NCBI GenBank assembly: GCA_035293765.1
Contig: DATGMF010000074.1
Location: 124,001 to 188,000, forward strand
DNA from: DASRHT01 sp035293765
Lineage (GTDB): Bacteria > Chloroflexota > Ktedonobacteria > Ktedonobacterales > Ktedonobacteraceae
DNA length: 64,000 nucleotides
Direction: 5' to 3'
Each line of letters opens with the position of its first letter. The first letter of the stretch is position 1. Positions 32,676 through 41,176 of this stretch are shown piece by piece. A model generated the notes under the pieces. That model had not been told where the DNA came from. It searched no databases and saw nothing but the letters and a program-made list of their open reading frames with translations. The position numbers and the translations under genes were made by a program.

Positions 32676-34247
32676 ATGGCAAACGAATCCCTTGAAGATC
32701 CGGCCCAAAAACGCTATTACCTGACCACCGCAATTGATTATCCTAATGCGGAGCCGCATATCGGGCATGCCCTGGAAAAGGTGACCGCCGATGTCGTTGC
32801 GCGCTACCACCGCCTGCTAGGCGATGATACCTATTTTAGCATGGGAGTGGATGAGAATAGCCAGCATGTGTTAAGGGCCGCCGCGGCCAATGGCGTTGAT
32901 CCGCGCATCTGGGTGGATGAGCTGGATAAGGCGTTCAGACTGGCATGGTCGAAGCTCGATATCGGGTATGATTACTGGATTCGCACCACGGAGGAGCGGC
33001 ATATACGGGCTGCGCAAGAAATGTTTCGCCGCGCTCGGGCCAATGGCGATATCTACACATCCACGTACGCAGGCTGGTACTGCCCCAACTGCAATACCTT
33101 CTATAGCAGTGATGAACTGATCAGTGGCGCGTGTCCCAATCATCCAACGCTCACGCCCGAGTGGCTGGAGGAGGAGAACTACTTCTTCGCGCTCTCCAGG
33201 TATAGTGACCGCCTCCTGGCTCATATCGAGGCGCATCCGAACTTTATTGTGCCGCCGCCCAGGAAGGCCGAGATTGTGGGATTGATTCGCCTGGGGCTGC
33301 GCGATTTCTCGGTCTCGCGCCAGGTGCGGCCCGGCATGGCAGCGTGGGGCGTACCCATTCCTGGCGACTCGGGACAGGTGATTTATGTCTGGTTTGATGC
33401 GCTGACCAACTACCTGACCGCCGTGGGATTTCCCGATGACATGGCGAAATTTGAGCATTACTGGCCCGCCGATGCTCATGTGATCGGCAAGGATATTACG
33501 CGCTTCCACTGCCTCTACTGGCCCGCGATGCTGCTCTCCGCTGGCCTGCCATTGCCGGAGCAGATAGCGGTACATGGCTTTATTACCCTGGAGGGGCAGC
33601 GCATCTCGAAAACGGCTGGCAACATCGTCGATCCGGTGGAACTGGTCGATAAGATCGGTGCGGATGCTGTGCGCTACTATCTGATGCGCACACTCTCGTT
33701 TGCCTCGGATGGCGATTTTTCGCGTGCGGGCCTGCTGCGCCACTACAACGACGAGCTGGGCAACGATCTTGGTAATCTGCTCAACCGTGTCGTGTCGATG
33801 ATTAAACGCTATCGTGGGGGCGCTATTCCCGCGCCTGGCCCTGTTGGTCCGCTAGAGCAGGACTTGCAACGAGCGGCATATGAGACGCGGGAGCGGGCGG
33901 CGAGTGCGCTGGAACAATGGGAGATCGGCGGCGCGCTCGCCATCATCTGGAGCTTTGTCAAGCGGGCCAACCAGTATATCGAGCAGAGCGAGCCCTGGAA
34001 ACTGGCGCGCCAACCGGAGCAAGTCGAGTTGCTCAACACCGTACTCTACTCGGCAGCCGAGGCGACGCGCCTGCTGGCGATCCTGCTGGCTCCCTACATC
34101 CCAACATCCAGCAACCGCATCATGGAGCAACTGGGCCTGGAACCCATTAAAAACGGCGCATGGATCAGCCAGGGAACCTGGGGCAGTCGCCCCCTCGAAA
34201 AAGTCTCGCCGGGACCGTTATTGTTCCCGCGCGTTGAGGAACTGTAG
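32676..34247 (+). CDS. metG: methionine-tRNA ligase
   Basis: A 523-residue class I synthetase that charges tRNA-Met. It has YYLTTAIDYPNAEPHIGHAL with the HIGH motif, the zinc knuckle YCPNCNTFYSSDELISGACP, and ISKTAGN as its KMSKS-type loop (about residue 308). The C-terminal tRNA-binding extension of longer MetRS is absent, and the anticodon helical bundle ends the protein. It is preceded by a structured leader with a terminator. The TAG stop is made by the GTAGGGACCCG start of a repeat copy, so the last codons border an insertion. Confidence 0.95.
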   Translation: MANESLEDPAQKRYYLTTAIDYPNAEPHIGHALEKVTADVVARYHRLLGDDTYFSMGVDENSQHVLRAAAANGVDPRIWVDELDKAFRLAWSKLDIGYDYWIRTTEERHIRAAQEMFRRARANGDIYTSTYAGWYCPNCNTFYSSDELISGACPNHPTLTPEWLEEENYFFALSRYSDRLLAHIEAHPNFIVPPPRKAEIVGLIRLGLRDFSVSRQVRPGMAAWGVPIPGDSGQVIYVWFDALTNYLTAVGFPDDMAKFEHYWPADAHVIGKDITRFHCLYWPAMLLSAGLPLPEQIAVHGFITLEGQRISKTAGNIVDPVELVDKIGADAVRYYLMRTLSFASDGDFSRAGLLRHYNDELGNDLGNLLNRVVSMIKRYRGGAIPAPGPVGPLEQDLQRAAYETRERAASALEQWEIGGALAIIWSFVKRANQYIEQSEPWKLARQPEQVELLNTVLYSAAEATRLLAILLAPYIPTSSNRIMEQLGLEPIKNGAWISQGTWGSRPLEKVSPGPLLFPRVEEL

Positions 34248-34478
34248 GGACCCGATTAATCGCGTCCAATTTATTGGGGCTGTGGCTAAGAAGATACGCG
34301 AACTCCCGTAGGGACCCGATTAATCGCGTCCAATTTATTGGACTACATTTCGAACTTACTGCATTCATCCGATAAGGAACACAAGATTTGGGATACGTCG
34401 CTTCGGACTACATCGCGTCAAGCGTGACGGGAAGAACGGGCGCTAAAGCGGACGCGGTAAACCGGGTCCCTACGAAGG
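34244..34478. repeat. cluster of three TAGGGACCCGAT repeats
   Basis: Two forward copies (34244-34276 and 34307-34341, near identical over TAGGGACCCGATTAATCGCG and CCAATTTATTG) and one reverse copy (34438-34478) flank a short unique stretch. The first provides the stop codon of metG. Forward and reverse ends are inverted repeats, as in a MITE. Confidence 0.85.
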
Positions 34479-34522
34479 GGTTGATCCCATTCTATCATCT
34501 AGCCATATTCAGGAGGAAGAGC

Positions 34523-35614
34523 ATGTCAACGATCATCGAGGTGAACGATCTGGCGAAAACGTTCAGGACGCGTACACGAGCGGCAGGTTTGAAAAATAGC
34601 CTGCGTTCCTTTGTGGCACCAGTTTACCGTGAGCGCGAGGCTGTGAAGCCTGTCAGCTTCTCGCTTGAGGCAGGCGAGGTGCTGGCATTCATTGGTCCAA
34701 ACGGCGCTGGCAAATCCACCACCATTAAGATGCTTACCGGCATTCTCTATCCTTCCGCGGGCCATGCTCATGTGCTGGACATGACCCCCTGGCGGCAGCG
34801 ACGCAAACTGGCTTACCACATCTCCAGCCTCTTCGGGCAGAAATCGCAACTCTGGTACCACCTGCCGCCGCAAGATACCTTCGACTTGCTGGCCCGTATC
34901 TATGAGCTGGATATGGTCGCGTACCGCAAACGGCGCGATTTTCTGGTGGAGGTCTTCGGCATCGCTGAACATATGCGCACGCCCGCGCGCAAGCTGAGTC
35001 TGGGCGAGCGCATGCGCTGCGAACTGGCAGCATCTCTGCTGCATCAGCCGAAGCTGCTCTTTCTGGATGAGCCAACAATCGGTCTGGATGTCATAGCCAA
35101 GCAGCGCATTCGCGACCTGATCGGCCTGCTGAACGAAGAGGAAGGCGTAACTGTCTTTTTAACTTCTCACGACGCAGGAGACGTTGAGCAGGTCTGTCGC
35201 CGTGCCATCGTCATCAACTATGGTGAGATCATCCTTGACGCGCCCGTAGCAAAGCTGAAACGCGACTACCTGAAGGCCAAAACGGTCGATCTGCTACTCA
35301 ATGAGCCTGTTGAGGCGCTACTGGCAAGCGAGTCTGCGGACAAGCGGCAGCGATTGAATATCGAGCTGTCATACGATACCGGGGGAATACGTATCCTCAA
35401 GGCGAAGGGTCGGGAGTTGACCCTGGAGATCGATACAGCGCGCTGTCCCCTGGAACCGGTGGTGGCGGCGGTGATGGAGCGTAGCCATATCGTCGATATG
35501 ACCATCACCGATCCGCCGATGGAAGAGATCATCGCGGCAATTTATAGCGAGAAGAGAGGCGATAGAGAAGCTGTAATAGAGCAGGATGCGACAACAGCAG
35601 TGACGGGAGAATGA
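34523..35614 (+). CDS. ABC-2 exporter ATP-binding protein (NatA-like)
   Basis: A 363-residue ATPase with Walker A FIGPNGAGKSTTIKML (about residue 60), LSLGERMRCELAASLL as signature, Walker B LLFLDEPTIGLDVIA and switch His in FLTSHDAGDVEQ. The N-terminal KNSLRSFVAPVYRERE and C-terminal domain match the NatA-type family that pairs with two DUF990/ABC-2 permeases. ATG 34523 follows AGGAGGAAG; upstream in-frame codons read through a repeat. It is first in an operon with two permeases. Confidence 0.92.
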   Translation: MSTIIEVNDLAKTFRTRTRAAGLKNSLRSFVAPVYREREAVKPVSFSLEAGEVLAFIGPNGAGKSTTIKMLTGILYPSAGHAHVLDMTPWRQRRKLAYHISSLFGQKSQLWYHLPPQDTFDLLARIYELDMVAYRKRRDFLVEVFGIAEHMRTPARKLSLGERMRCELAASLLHQPKLLFLDEPTIGLDVIAKQRIRDLIGLLNEEEGVTVFLTSHDAGDVEQVCRRAIVINYGEIILDAPVAKLKRDYLKAKTVDLLLNEPVEALLASESADKRQRLNIELSYDTGGIRILKAKGRELTLEIDTARCPLEPVVAAVMERSHIVDMTITDPPMEEIIAAIYSEKRGDREAVIEQDATTAVTGE

Positions 35615-36456
35615 GTATGGAGGTATCGATACAAAGGCGCAATGGAATCCGGCGATGGCGTCTGTCCCTGCTCAAATATGGCGCGGTGTTGCGTGTGAGC
35701 GTGGCGCATAATCTGGCCTATCTGAACGAAGTCTTCTTTCGCGCCTTAATGATGGTCGTAATCACCTTTATCCTGATCCAGTTATGGAAAACCACCTTTG
35801 GCCTGCACGGAACAAGGGCAATGAACGGCTTTAGCATCGATGATATGGTATGGTACCTGGTGATTGTGGAATCACTGGCGATGTCGCTGCCGGCGCTGAC
35901 ACGGCGGATCGATCTGGAAGTACGCTCCGGCCTGCTAGCGTATCAGTTGGGGCGGCCATGCAGCTACGTATTCTACAACTACGCTCACTACCTGGGCGAG
36001 CGGCTGGTGCGCCTGACAATGAACGCGGCGATTGGTTCAGTGCTGGCGTTGCTTATTGCTGGCTGGCCTCACTTTAGCTTGCCGGGCATGCTGGCGTGGC
36101 CGCTGGTCGCTCTGGCAGCCCTGAGCATCGATTTTGTAGCCTACTTCAGCATCGGGCTGCTGGCTTTCTGGATTGAGGAGACGCAATCGTTTTCGCTAAT
36201 CTTCAGCCGCCTGACGCTGGTCTTAGGCGGCGTGCTGGCGCCGCTGGAGATCTTTCCGCAACCATTCCGCAGTATAGCACAGGCTCTGCCGTTCGGCACG
36301 CTGCTCTACGGTCCGGCGCGCACGCTGGTACATTTTGAACTGAGCAACTTCGGTGGGCTGCTGTGGCAGCAGGCGCTAACTTTGGGCATAGGGTGCGTTA
36401 TTCTGTTTGTAATGTATCAGGTGGCGATCCGCCGCGTGAGTCTCAATGGAGGGTAA
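35611..36456 (+). CDS. ABC-2 exporter permease 1 (DUF990-like)
   Basis: A 281-residue protein with about six membrane segments (for example ALMMVVITFILIQLWKTTF and LIAGWPHFSLPGMLAWPLVA). The RIDLEVRSGLLAYQLGRPCS and FFRALMM... stretches are typical of this permease group. Its ATG overlaps the TGA of the ATPase gene (ATGA), showing translational coupling. With the next gene it forms a heterodimeric channel; substrate unknown. Confidence 0.88.
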   Translation: MSMEVSIQRRNGIRRWRLSLLKYGAVLRVSVAHNLAYLNEVFFRALMMVVITFILIQLWKTTFGLHGTRAMNGFSIDDMVWYLVIVESLAMSLPALTRRIDLEVRSGLLAYQLGRPCSYVFYNYAHYLGERLVRLTMNAAIGSVLALLIAGWPHFSLPGMLAWPLVALAALSIDFVAYFSIGLLAFWIEETQSFSLIFSRLTLVLGGVLAPLEIFPQPFRSIAQALPFGTLLYGPARTLVHFELSNFGGLLWQQALTLGIGCVILFVMYQVAIRRVSLNGG

Positions 36457-36460
36457 AGCG

Positions 36461-37264
36461 ATGGCTGTGCTGAAAACATGCGGGCATACGCTGCGCTTTA
36501 TCGGCGCGTATGCTGCTGCCAACGTGCAGGCAGCGATGGAATATCGGCTTGCCTTCATTGTCCAGATTGTCACCATGCTGGCAAACGATAGCCTCTGGCT
36601 GTTCTTCTGGTGGAACTTCTTTCACTCGTTCCCGCTGACCAATGGCTGGCATACCACTGATATCATCGTCATCTGGGCCGTCTCCGCCTGTGGCTTTGGC
36701 ATCAGTGTGGGCGTGTTTGGCAATGCGCGCCAACTGGCGGCGCTCATTATGAACGGCGGCCTTGACGCCTACCTGGGGATGCCGCGCTACGTTCTGCTGC
36801 ATGTCTGCATTGCCGCCACCGATCCGACGGCCTGGGGCGATATCCTCTTTGCGGTAGGGGCATACGCCATATTCTTGCGGCCCGATCCATTGCATATCGT
36901 GCTGTTCGTGCTGCTCTCGTTGACGGCGGCCTGCATCTTTACGGCCTTTATCGTGATCCTCTGCTCTCTGGCGTTTTTCCTGGGCAATACGGAGGGGTTG
37001 CAGCAGCAGATGTTGGGCGCGTTGGTATCGTTCAGCACCTACCCAATGGACATTTTTCATGGCGTTGTGCGGCTGGCCCTCTTCACGGTGGTGCCCGCGG
37101 GCTTCGTCTCTTACGTCCCATTGCAGATCTTGCACCAGTTCACCTGGCCCCTGCTCGGCGCGCTGCTGGGAGTGACAGCGTTGATCGTGCTTGCGGCTGC
37201 CGGGCTCTTTGAGCTGGGGCTGCGCCGCTACGAGAGCGGGAACCTGCTGGGGATGCAGAGCTGA
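36461..37264 (+). CDS. ABC-2 exporter permease 2 (DUF990-like)
   Basis: A 267-residue membrane protein, six predicted segments (DSLWLFFWWNFFHSF, HIVLFVLLSLTAACIFTAFI, FTWPLLGALLGVTALIVLAA among them). The pattern GNARQLAALIMNGGLDAYLG is the conserved cytoplasmic motif matching that of its partner. GGAGGG precedes ATG 36461; an ATG at 36446 overlapping the previous gene is less likely. It ends the exporter operon. Confidence 0.85.
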   Translation: MAVLKTCGHTLRFIGAYAAANVQAAMEYRLAFIVQIVTMLANDSLWLFFWWNFFHSFPLTNGWHTTDIIVIWAVSACGFGISVGVFGNARQLAALIMNGGLDAYLGMPRYVLLHVCIAATDPTAWGDILFAVGAYAIFLRPDPLHIVLFVLLSLTAACIFTAFIVILCSLAFFLGNTEGLQQQMLGALVSFSTYPMDIFHGVVRLALFTVVPAGFVSYVPLQILHQFTWPLLGALLGVTALIVLAAAGLFELGLRRYESGNLLGMQS

Positions 37265-37363
37265 GCGATGGGGGAGCGGACGCTCCTCTGTTCAATGGTG
37301 GTCTGGCCGTGTTACAATAGCTGCGTTGGCGTTGATGTGTAGATGCGTGAGAAAGGCTGGGGT

Positions 37364-37981
37364 ATGACTATGACAATCTATCCGAGACGAGTTCCTCCGC
37401 AGACGGGAGAGCGAATGAGCGTCGAAGCGTATTTTCAGCTTGATGCAACCTTCCCCGACACAAAATACGAATATCTTGACGGCGTGGTGCGGCTTATGTC
37501 CGGTGGCTCAGCGGCACATGCCACTATCGCCGGAAATATCTACGTGGGACTGCGCTTAGAGTTTCGTTCCGGTCCTTGCGCTGTGTACAACTCCGATATG
37601 CGTGTCCAGGTAGCCGAAGGGATTTATTATCTACCCGACGTTTCGGTAACGTGTAATGTAGAAGATCGGCGGCGAGATGCCAAAACGGTGCGTTCGCCCC
37701 GGCTGGTCGTTGAAGTGCTCGCGCCATCTACGGAGAAGGTGGATCGCGGGGAGAAGCTTCAGGCGTATCAGGCGTGCCCGACGATTGCCGAAATTGTCCT
37801 GGTTAGTCAGTTTGCCCCATACGTAGAGATTTGGCGGCGTGATGAAGAGGATGAGGCCACCTGGCGCTACGTTCACTATGAGGCAGGAGAAGAAGTCGAG
37901 TTTGCCAGCCTGGATGTACGGTTAGCGATGCAGGATATTTATCAACAAGTCAACTTCGATGAACCGTTGCGGGAAGAATAG
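37364..37981 (+). CDS. Uma2-family (DUF820) restriction endonuclease-like protein
   Basis: A 205-residue PD-(D/E)XK protein: TKYEYLDGVVRLMSGGSAAH near the start, then YLPDVSVTCN (catalytic Asp) and SPRLVVEVLAPSTEKVDRGE (Glu-Val-Leu-Ala-Pro-Ser, with Lys in GEKLQAYQ). This is the standard Uma2 sequence. Uma2 proteins are abundant in Cyanobacteria and Chloroflexota and their function is unknown. ATG 37364 has GAAAGG at 7 bases. A single gene between the exporter and the MFS gene. Confidence 0.9.
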   Translation: MTMTIYPRRVPPQTGERMSVEAYFQLDATFPDTKYEYLDGVVRLMSGGSAAHATIAGNIYVGLRLEFRSGPCAVYNSDMRVQVAEGIYYLPDVSVTCNVEDRRRDAKTVRSPRLVVEVLAPSTEKVDRGEKLQAYQACPTIAEIVLVSQFAPYVEIWRRDEEDEATWRYVHYEAGEEVEFASLDVRLAMQDIYQQVNFDEPLREE

Positions 37982-38009
37982 CTGGTTCATCTGAGAAAGA
38001 TTGTTGCTT

Positions 38010-39263
38010 TCAGGCTACACTCGTTTCCGTAGTATATGCGTAATCCTTATGAGGGCGCGCGGTCATGAGGATGCCAACGGTCGCGAGCAGGAACGCGACG
38101 ACGCAGAGCCAGAAGGCCAGCTCATAATGATGCAGCGTATCGTAGAGCCAGCCAGCTCCTATTGGTCCCAGGCCGCCACAGATCGCTATCGGCACACCCT
38201 GTATGGCGGTAATTGAGCCGTAAGCCCGGCGTCCAAAGTGATCGGCCATCACGGAGGCGCGCAGGGGAGAAAACGCTCCGTATGCGGTCCCATAGAGCAG
38301 GACATAGAGGAGCACCCAGAGCAGCGAGGGGGCCAGAACCAGAACCGCGATACCGGCAGCCTGCCCCAGGATGCTGATCGCCAGCAAACGTTGCGCGCTC
38401 ATGCGGACACTGAGGACGTTGAAGACATAGCGGCCCGGCAGGCTCACCAGGCCCAGCGCGCCATAGAGCGTCGCCGCCAGCACGGGATCGTAGCCGCGCG
38501 CGATCAGGAAAGCGACCTGATGAACGAAAATTACCGTATTGCCCAGCACGACCAGGGATAAGGAGGCCGTGAGCATCCAGAAAACAGAGCTTCTCAAGGC
38601 ATCCTGGAGTGAAGCGCCGGGCAGAAGGCTGGTCGTATGTATTGTCTGGCTGGGCTCTCCATCGGGGGCCAACCCCAGATCTTCGGGGTAGCGTCTTACC
38701 AGGAACGCATGCAGGGGGAGCGCGAGCAACAATTGCGCGCCGCCAAGCACGATGAGGGTCTCACGCCAGCCGATATTGGCAACCAGCGCGCCCGTAAGCG
38801 GAATACAGATGGGAGAGGACAATCCTCCGATCAGCGTCACGACGGCAAGCGCCAGCCCACGCTTGCGCACAAACCAGTTGGCAACAACCGTAAAAGTTAC
38901 GGGATAAAGCGTCAGGGCCGTAGCGATGCCCAGACCGCCGGACCAGAGGGCATAAAACTGCCAGAGAGCCTGAATCTGCGCCATGCCCATCAAGGAAAGG
39001 GCGGCCACTAGAGAGCCGACGCTCATCAGCAGGCGCGCGCCCCAACGATCTAACAGGCGTCCAACGGGAACCCCGAGCACGCCCGCGACGATCAGTCCAA
39101 CGGCGTACGCGCCGGAAATACCGGCCCGATCCCAGTGCAGTGAGGTGCTGATGGGCACCACCAGGATGCCAAAAAGGTATTGTGAGGTGCCATAAGAAAT
39201 GATGGTCGTGATCCCCAGCACGACCATCAGCACCCAGCCGTAGTAGAGTTTGTTGCTACTCAT
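38010..39263 (-). CDS. MFS transporter
   Basis: A 417-residue permease with 12 predicted membrane helices. The loop 2-3 motif is GVPVGRLLDRWGARLLMSVG and helix 4 carries GIATALTLYPVTFTVVANWF, followed by RKRGLALAVVTLIGGLSSPI; these are typical of the OFA/monocarboxylate-porter-like MFS group. The substrate is probably an organic acid anion but cannot be stated. It is convergent with the Uma2 gene (28 bases between) and has no operon partner. Confidence 0.9.
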   Translation of the reverse strand: MSSNKLYYGWVLMVVLGITTIISYGTSQYLFGILVVPISTSLHWDRAGISGAYAVGLIVAGVLGVPVGRLLDRWGARLLMSVGSLVAALSLMGMAQIQALWQFYALWSGGLGIATALTLYPVTFTVVANWFVRKRGLALAVVTLIGGLSSPICIPLTGALVANIGWRETLIVLGGAQLLLALPLHAFLVRRYPEDLGLAPDGEPSQTIHTTSLLPGASLQDALRSSVFWMLTASLSLVVLGNTVIFVHQVAFLIARGYDPVLAATLYGALGLVSLPGRYVFNVLSVRMSAQRLLAISILGQAAGIAVLVLAPSLLWVLLYVLLYGTAYGAFSPLRASVMADHFGRRAYGSITAIQGVPIAICGGLGPIGAGWLYDTLHHYELAFWLCVVAFLLATVGILMTARPHKDYAYTTETSVA

Positions 39264-39418
39264 TTTGTTGCCATGCGTTACTCTTTAAAGCAAGTATAGG
39301 CAATTTCTTGAGTATTGTCGAGGGCGACAATACTCGGCATCTCTAGCTAACCTGATCCCAGAATTTCTTCTCTCCTTAGCGTTGAATCAGCAGTCATTTA
39401 GTTTATAAGGAGGAAGAG

Positions 39419-40234
39419 ATGCAAATATTCGTGAAATGGGACAAAGATAACAAGACAAGAACGATTGAAGTTGATACAATTGATACCATCGGACAGCTCA
39501 AAGAGAAGATCGCTGATAAGATCGAAGTAGAATATGGTTATCGTATTCCGACAAATAGCGATATGCGCCTGCGCTACAATAGCAAATTATTGGAAGACGA
39601 TGCAGTTACTATCGGGCAGATAGGGATTCAGAAGGAGACCACTCTCCAGCTCCATATCAATATGGGTAGCCCTTTTCCCGCCACTTACGATGCCGATGTC
39701 AAGCCAATCCTGGCTAAGGATCTCCAAATTCTGGAGGAGACGCAGGCTGCCCAGTTTGTTTTTATTGGCATTGGTAGTTATGACAATGGGCACGATGAAG
39801 GTATAGCCTCGATCAAGCGACAACAATGCCCAGATGATCTGCTATTAATGTGTAACAATCTGGGCTGTAAATTGCGCGTGCTGCTGATCGATAAAGCTTT
39901 TATTAAGTCCCCCTCGTCTGATCCCCCACAGATCTATAAGATTGATCCAAACTGGGAGCGGAAGGAGAATCAAGATGTAGAAGAGGGAAAAGTGAGGCGC
40001 TATTACTACAAAGAGCGTGATTTCCAGCTCTGGACTTATGCAACGAACATCTTTAAAGCTGAATATGATGGAAGGGCACTGACTATTGCCGGAGTAGACC
40101 TCTCTAAGCTTGCCCGGGAAATTGTTAAATATGGCGGCTGTATCGTTATCGGCAATTTCTTCATGAAGAGCGCGAAACCGCATCTTGCTGAGGGCGATGA
40201 CGCTGTACTCAAAAAACTTGGTTACAAAGAATAA
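39419..40234 (+). CDS. ubiquitin-like domain fused to an unknown C-terminal domain, paralogue 1
   Basis: A 271-residue protein. Residues 1-80 are a beta-grasp domain: it begins MQIFVK exactly as ubiquitin does, has [15 protein letters not shown] at the helix (ubiquitin DTIENVKAKIQDKEG) and [14 protein letters not shown] at the end (ubiquitin [16 protein letters not shown]). The ubiquitin-type GG is not present here (NMG). After a short linker, residues 95-271 form a domain with [26 protein letters not shown] and [10 protein letters not shown] that I cannot place. Shine-Dalgarno AAGGAGG. The paralogue follows 57 bases later. Confidence 0.8.
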   Translation: [271 protein letters not shown]

Positions 40235-40291
40235 TATATGGTGTATTAGGAAAGTCGAGTTTTCTTTATTGGATAAACAAAGGGGAAAGAG

Positions 40292-41092
40292 ATGCAAATT
40301 TTTATTAAAGTGGTCAAAGAAAAAGGGAAAGAGACGAAAACATATCCATTAGATATTCCTCTAAATACAACCATTGCACAGCTAAAGCAGCAGATTGTCA
40401 CTGATCTCGATAATACTATCTCCGTTGGACAAATTACCCTCCTTAATCATCTTGGCAAGCCTCTAGCCGTAGATGGGGCTACACTGCAAGATTACGATGT
40501 CCAGCAAAATAGCACGTTAGAAGCTCAGATCGATGGTGGGCCGTCGTACAATCCACAGGTAGAGCCGGTATTAAAGCAAGATATCCTTAACCTGGCGAAA
40601 GAGAAGGCTCCGCAACTGGTCTTTATCACGCTTGGCAGCTATGATAATGGTCATCCAGAAGGGGTTGCTTTGATTAAGCAGCAACAGTGCCCGGATGCAC
40701 TCCTGACAATATGTAGTAAAAACGGGTGGAAGCTACGCGTCCTGCTGATCGACGATGGCTTTATTGTTCCTCCGTTATCCAGGTCCAAACCTCCTCAGAT
40801 TTATGACGTTGATCAAGAGTGGCAACTGACGGAGGAAATGGGCAAAGGATTAGTAAGGCGCTATCAACATAAAGGTGGCGATTTTCAGCTTTACACCTAT
40901 GCGACCAAAGTGCTTGATCAGGAATATGGCGGGGTAGCGAAAACGCTGGCAGGTCTGGATATGAAAGAGATTGCGTCCATGATTGTTCAGGGTGGTGGCT
41001 GCATCATTGTGGGCAATTTTTATTCGACTACGGCCAGGCCGCATCTTGTGGCTGGGGATAAAGAGGCTTTACAAAAACTGGGCTACCTGTAG
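40292..41092 (+). CDS. ubiquitin-like domain fused to an unknown C-terminal domain, paralogue 2
   Basis: A 266-residue paralogue of the upstream gene. The N-terminal beta-grasp starts MQIFIK and ends [20 protein letters not shown], close to ubiquitin [22 protein letters not shown], so a Gly-Gly stands at the ubiquitin C-terminal position followed directly by PSYNPQ and the unknown domain. That domain shares [37 protein letters not shown] and [10 protein letters not shown] with paralogue 1. AAAGGGGAAAG precedes the ATG. No E1, E2 or JAMM-protease gene is seen nearby. Whether the GG is cut or used is unknown. Confidence 0.8.
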   Translation: [266 protein letters not shown]

Positions 41093-41119
41093 TAAACATC
41101 AGGTTTTCTTGTAGTCATA

Positions 41120-41153
41120 GATGGAGCTTTGCTATGCTCAGCAAAGCTCCATC
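41120..41153. terminator. bidirectional terminator after the ubiquitin-like gene pair
   Basis: GATGGAGCTTTGCT (41120-41133) pairs perfectly with 41140-41153 across a 6-base loop, with T-rich sequence on the right and CAAGAAAACC before it on the left. It separates the convergent cyclase gene. Confidence 0.8.
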
Positions 41154-41176
41154 TTGCTCTTTCTAACTTTATAGGC

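Noticed and set aside
32871..33743. Long minus-strand reading frame inside metG
   Set aside because: Antisense shadow of a well conserved gene, with no start signal and no domain.
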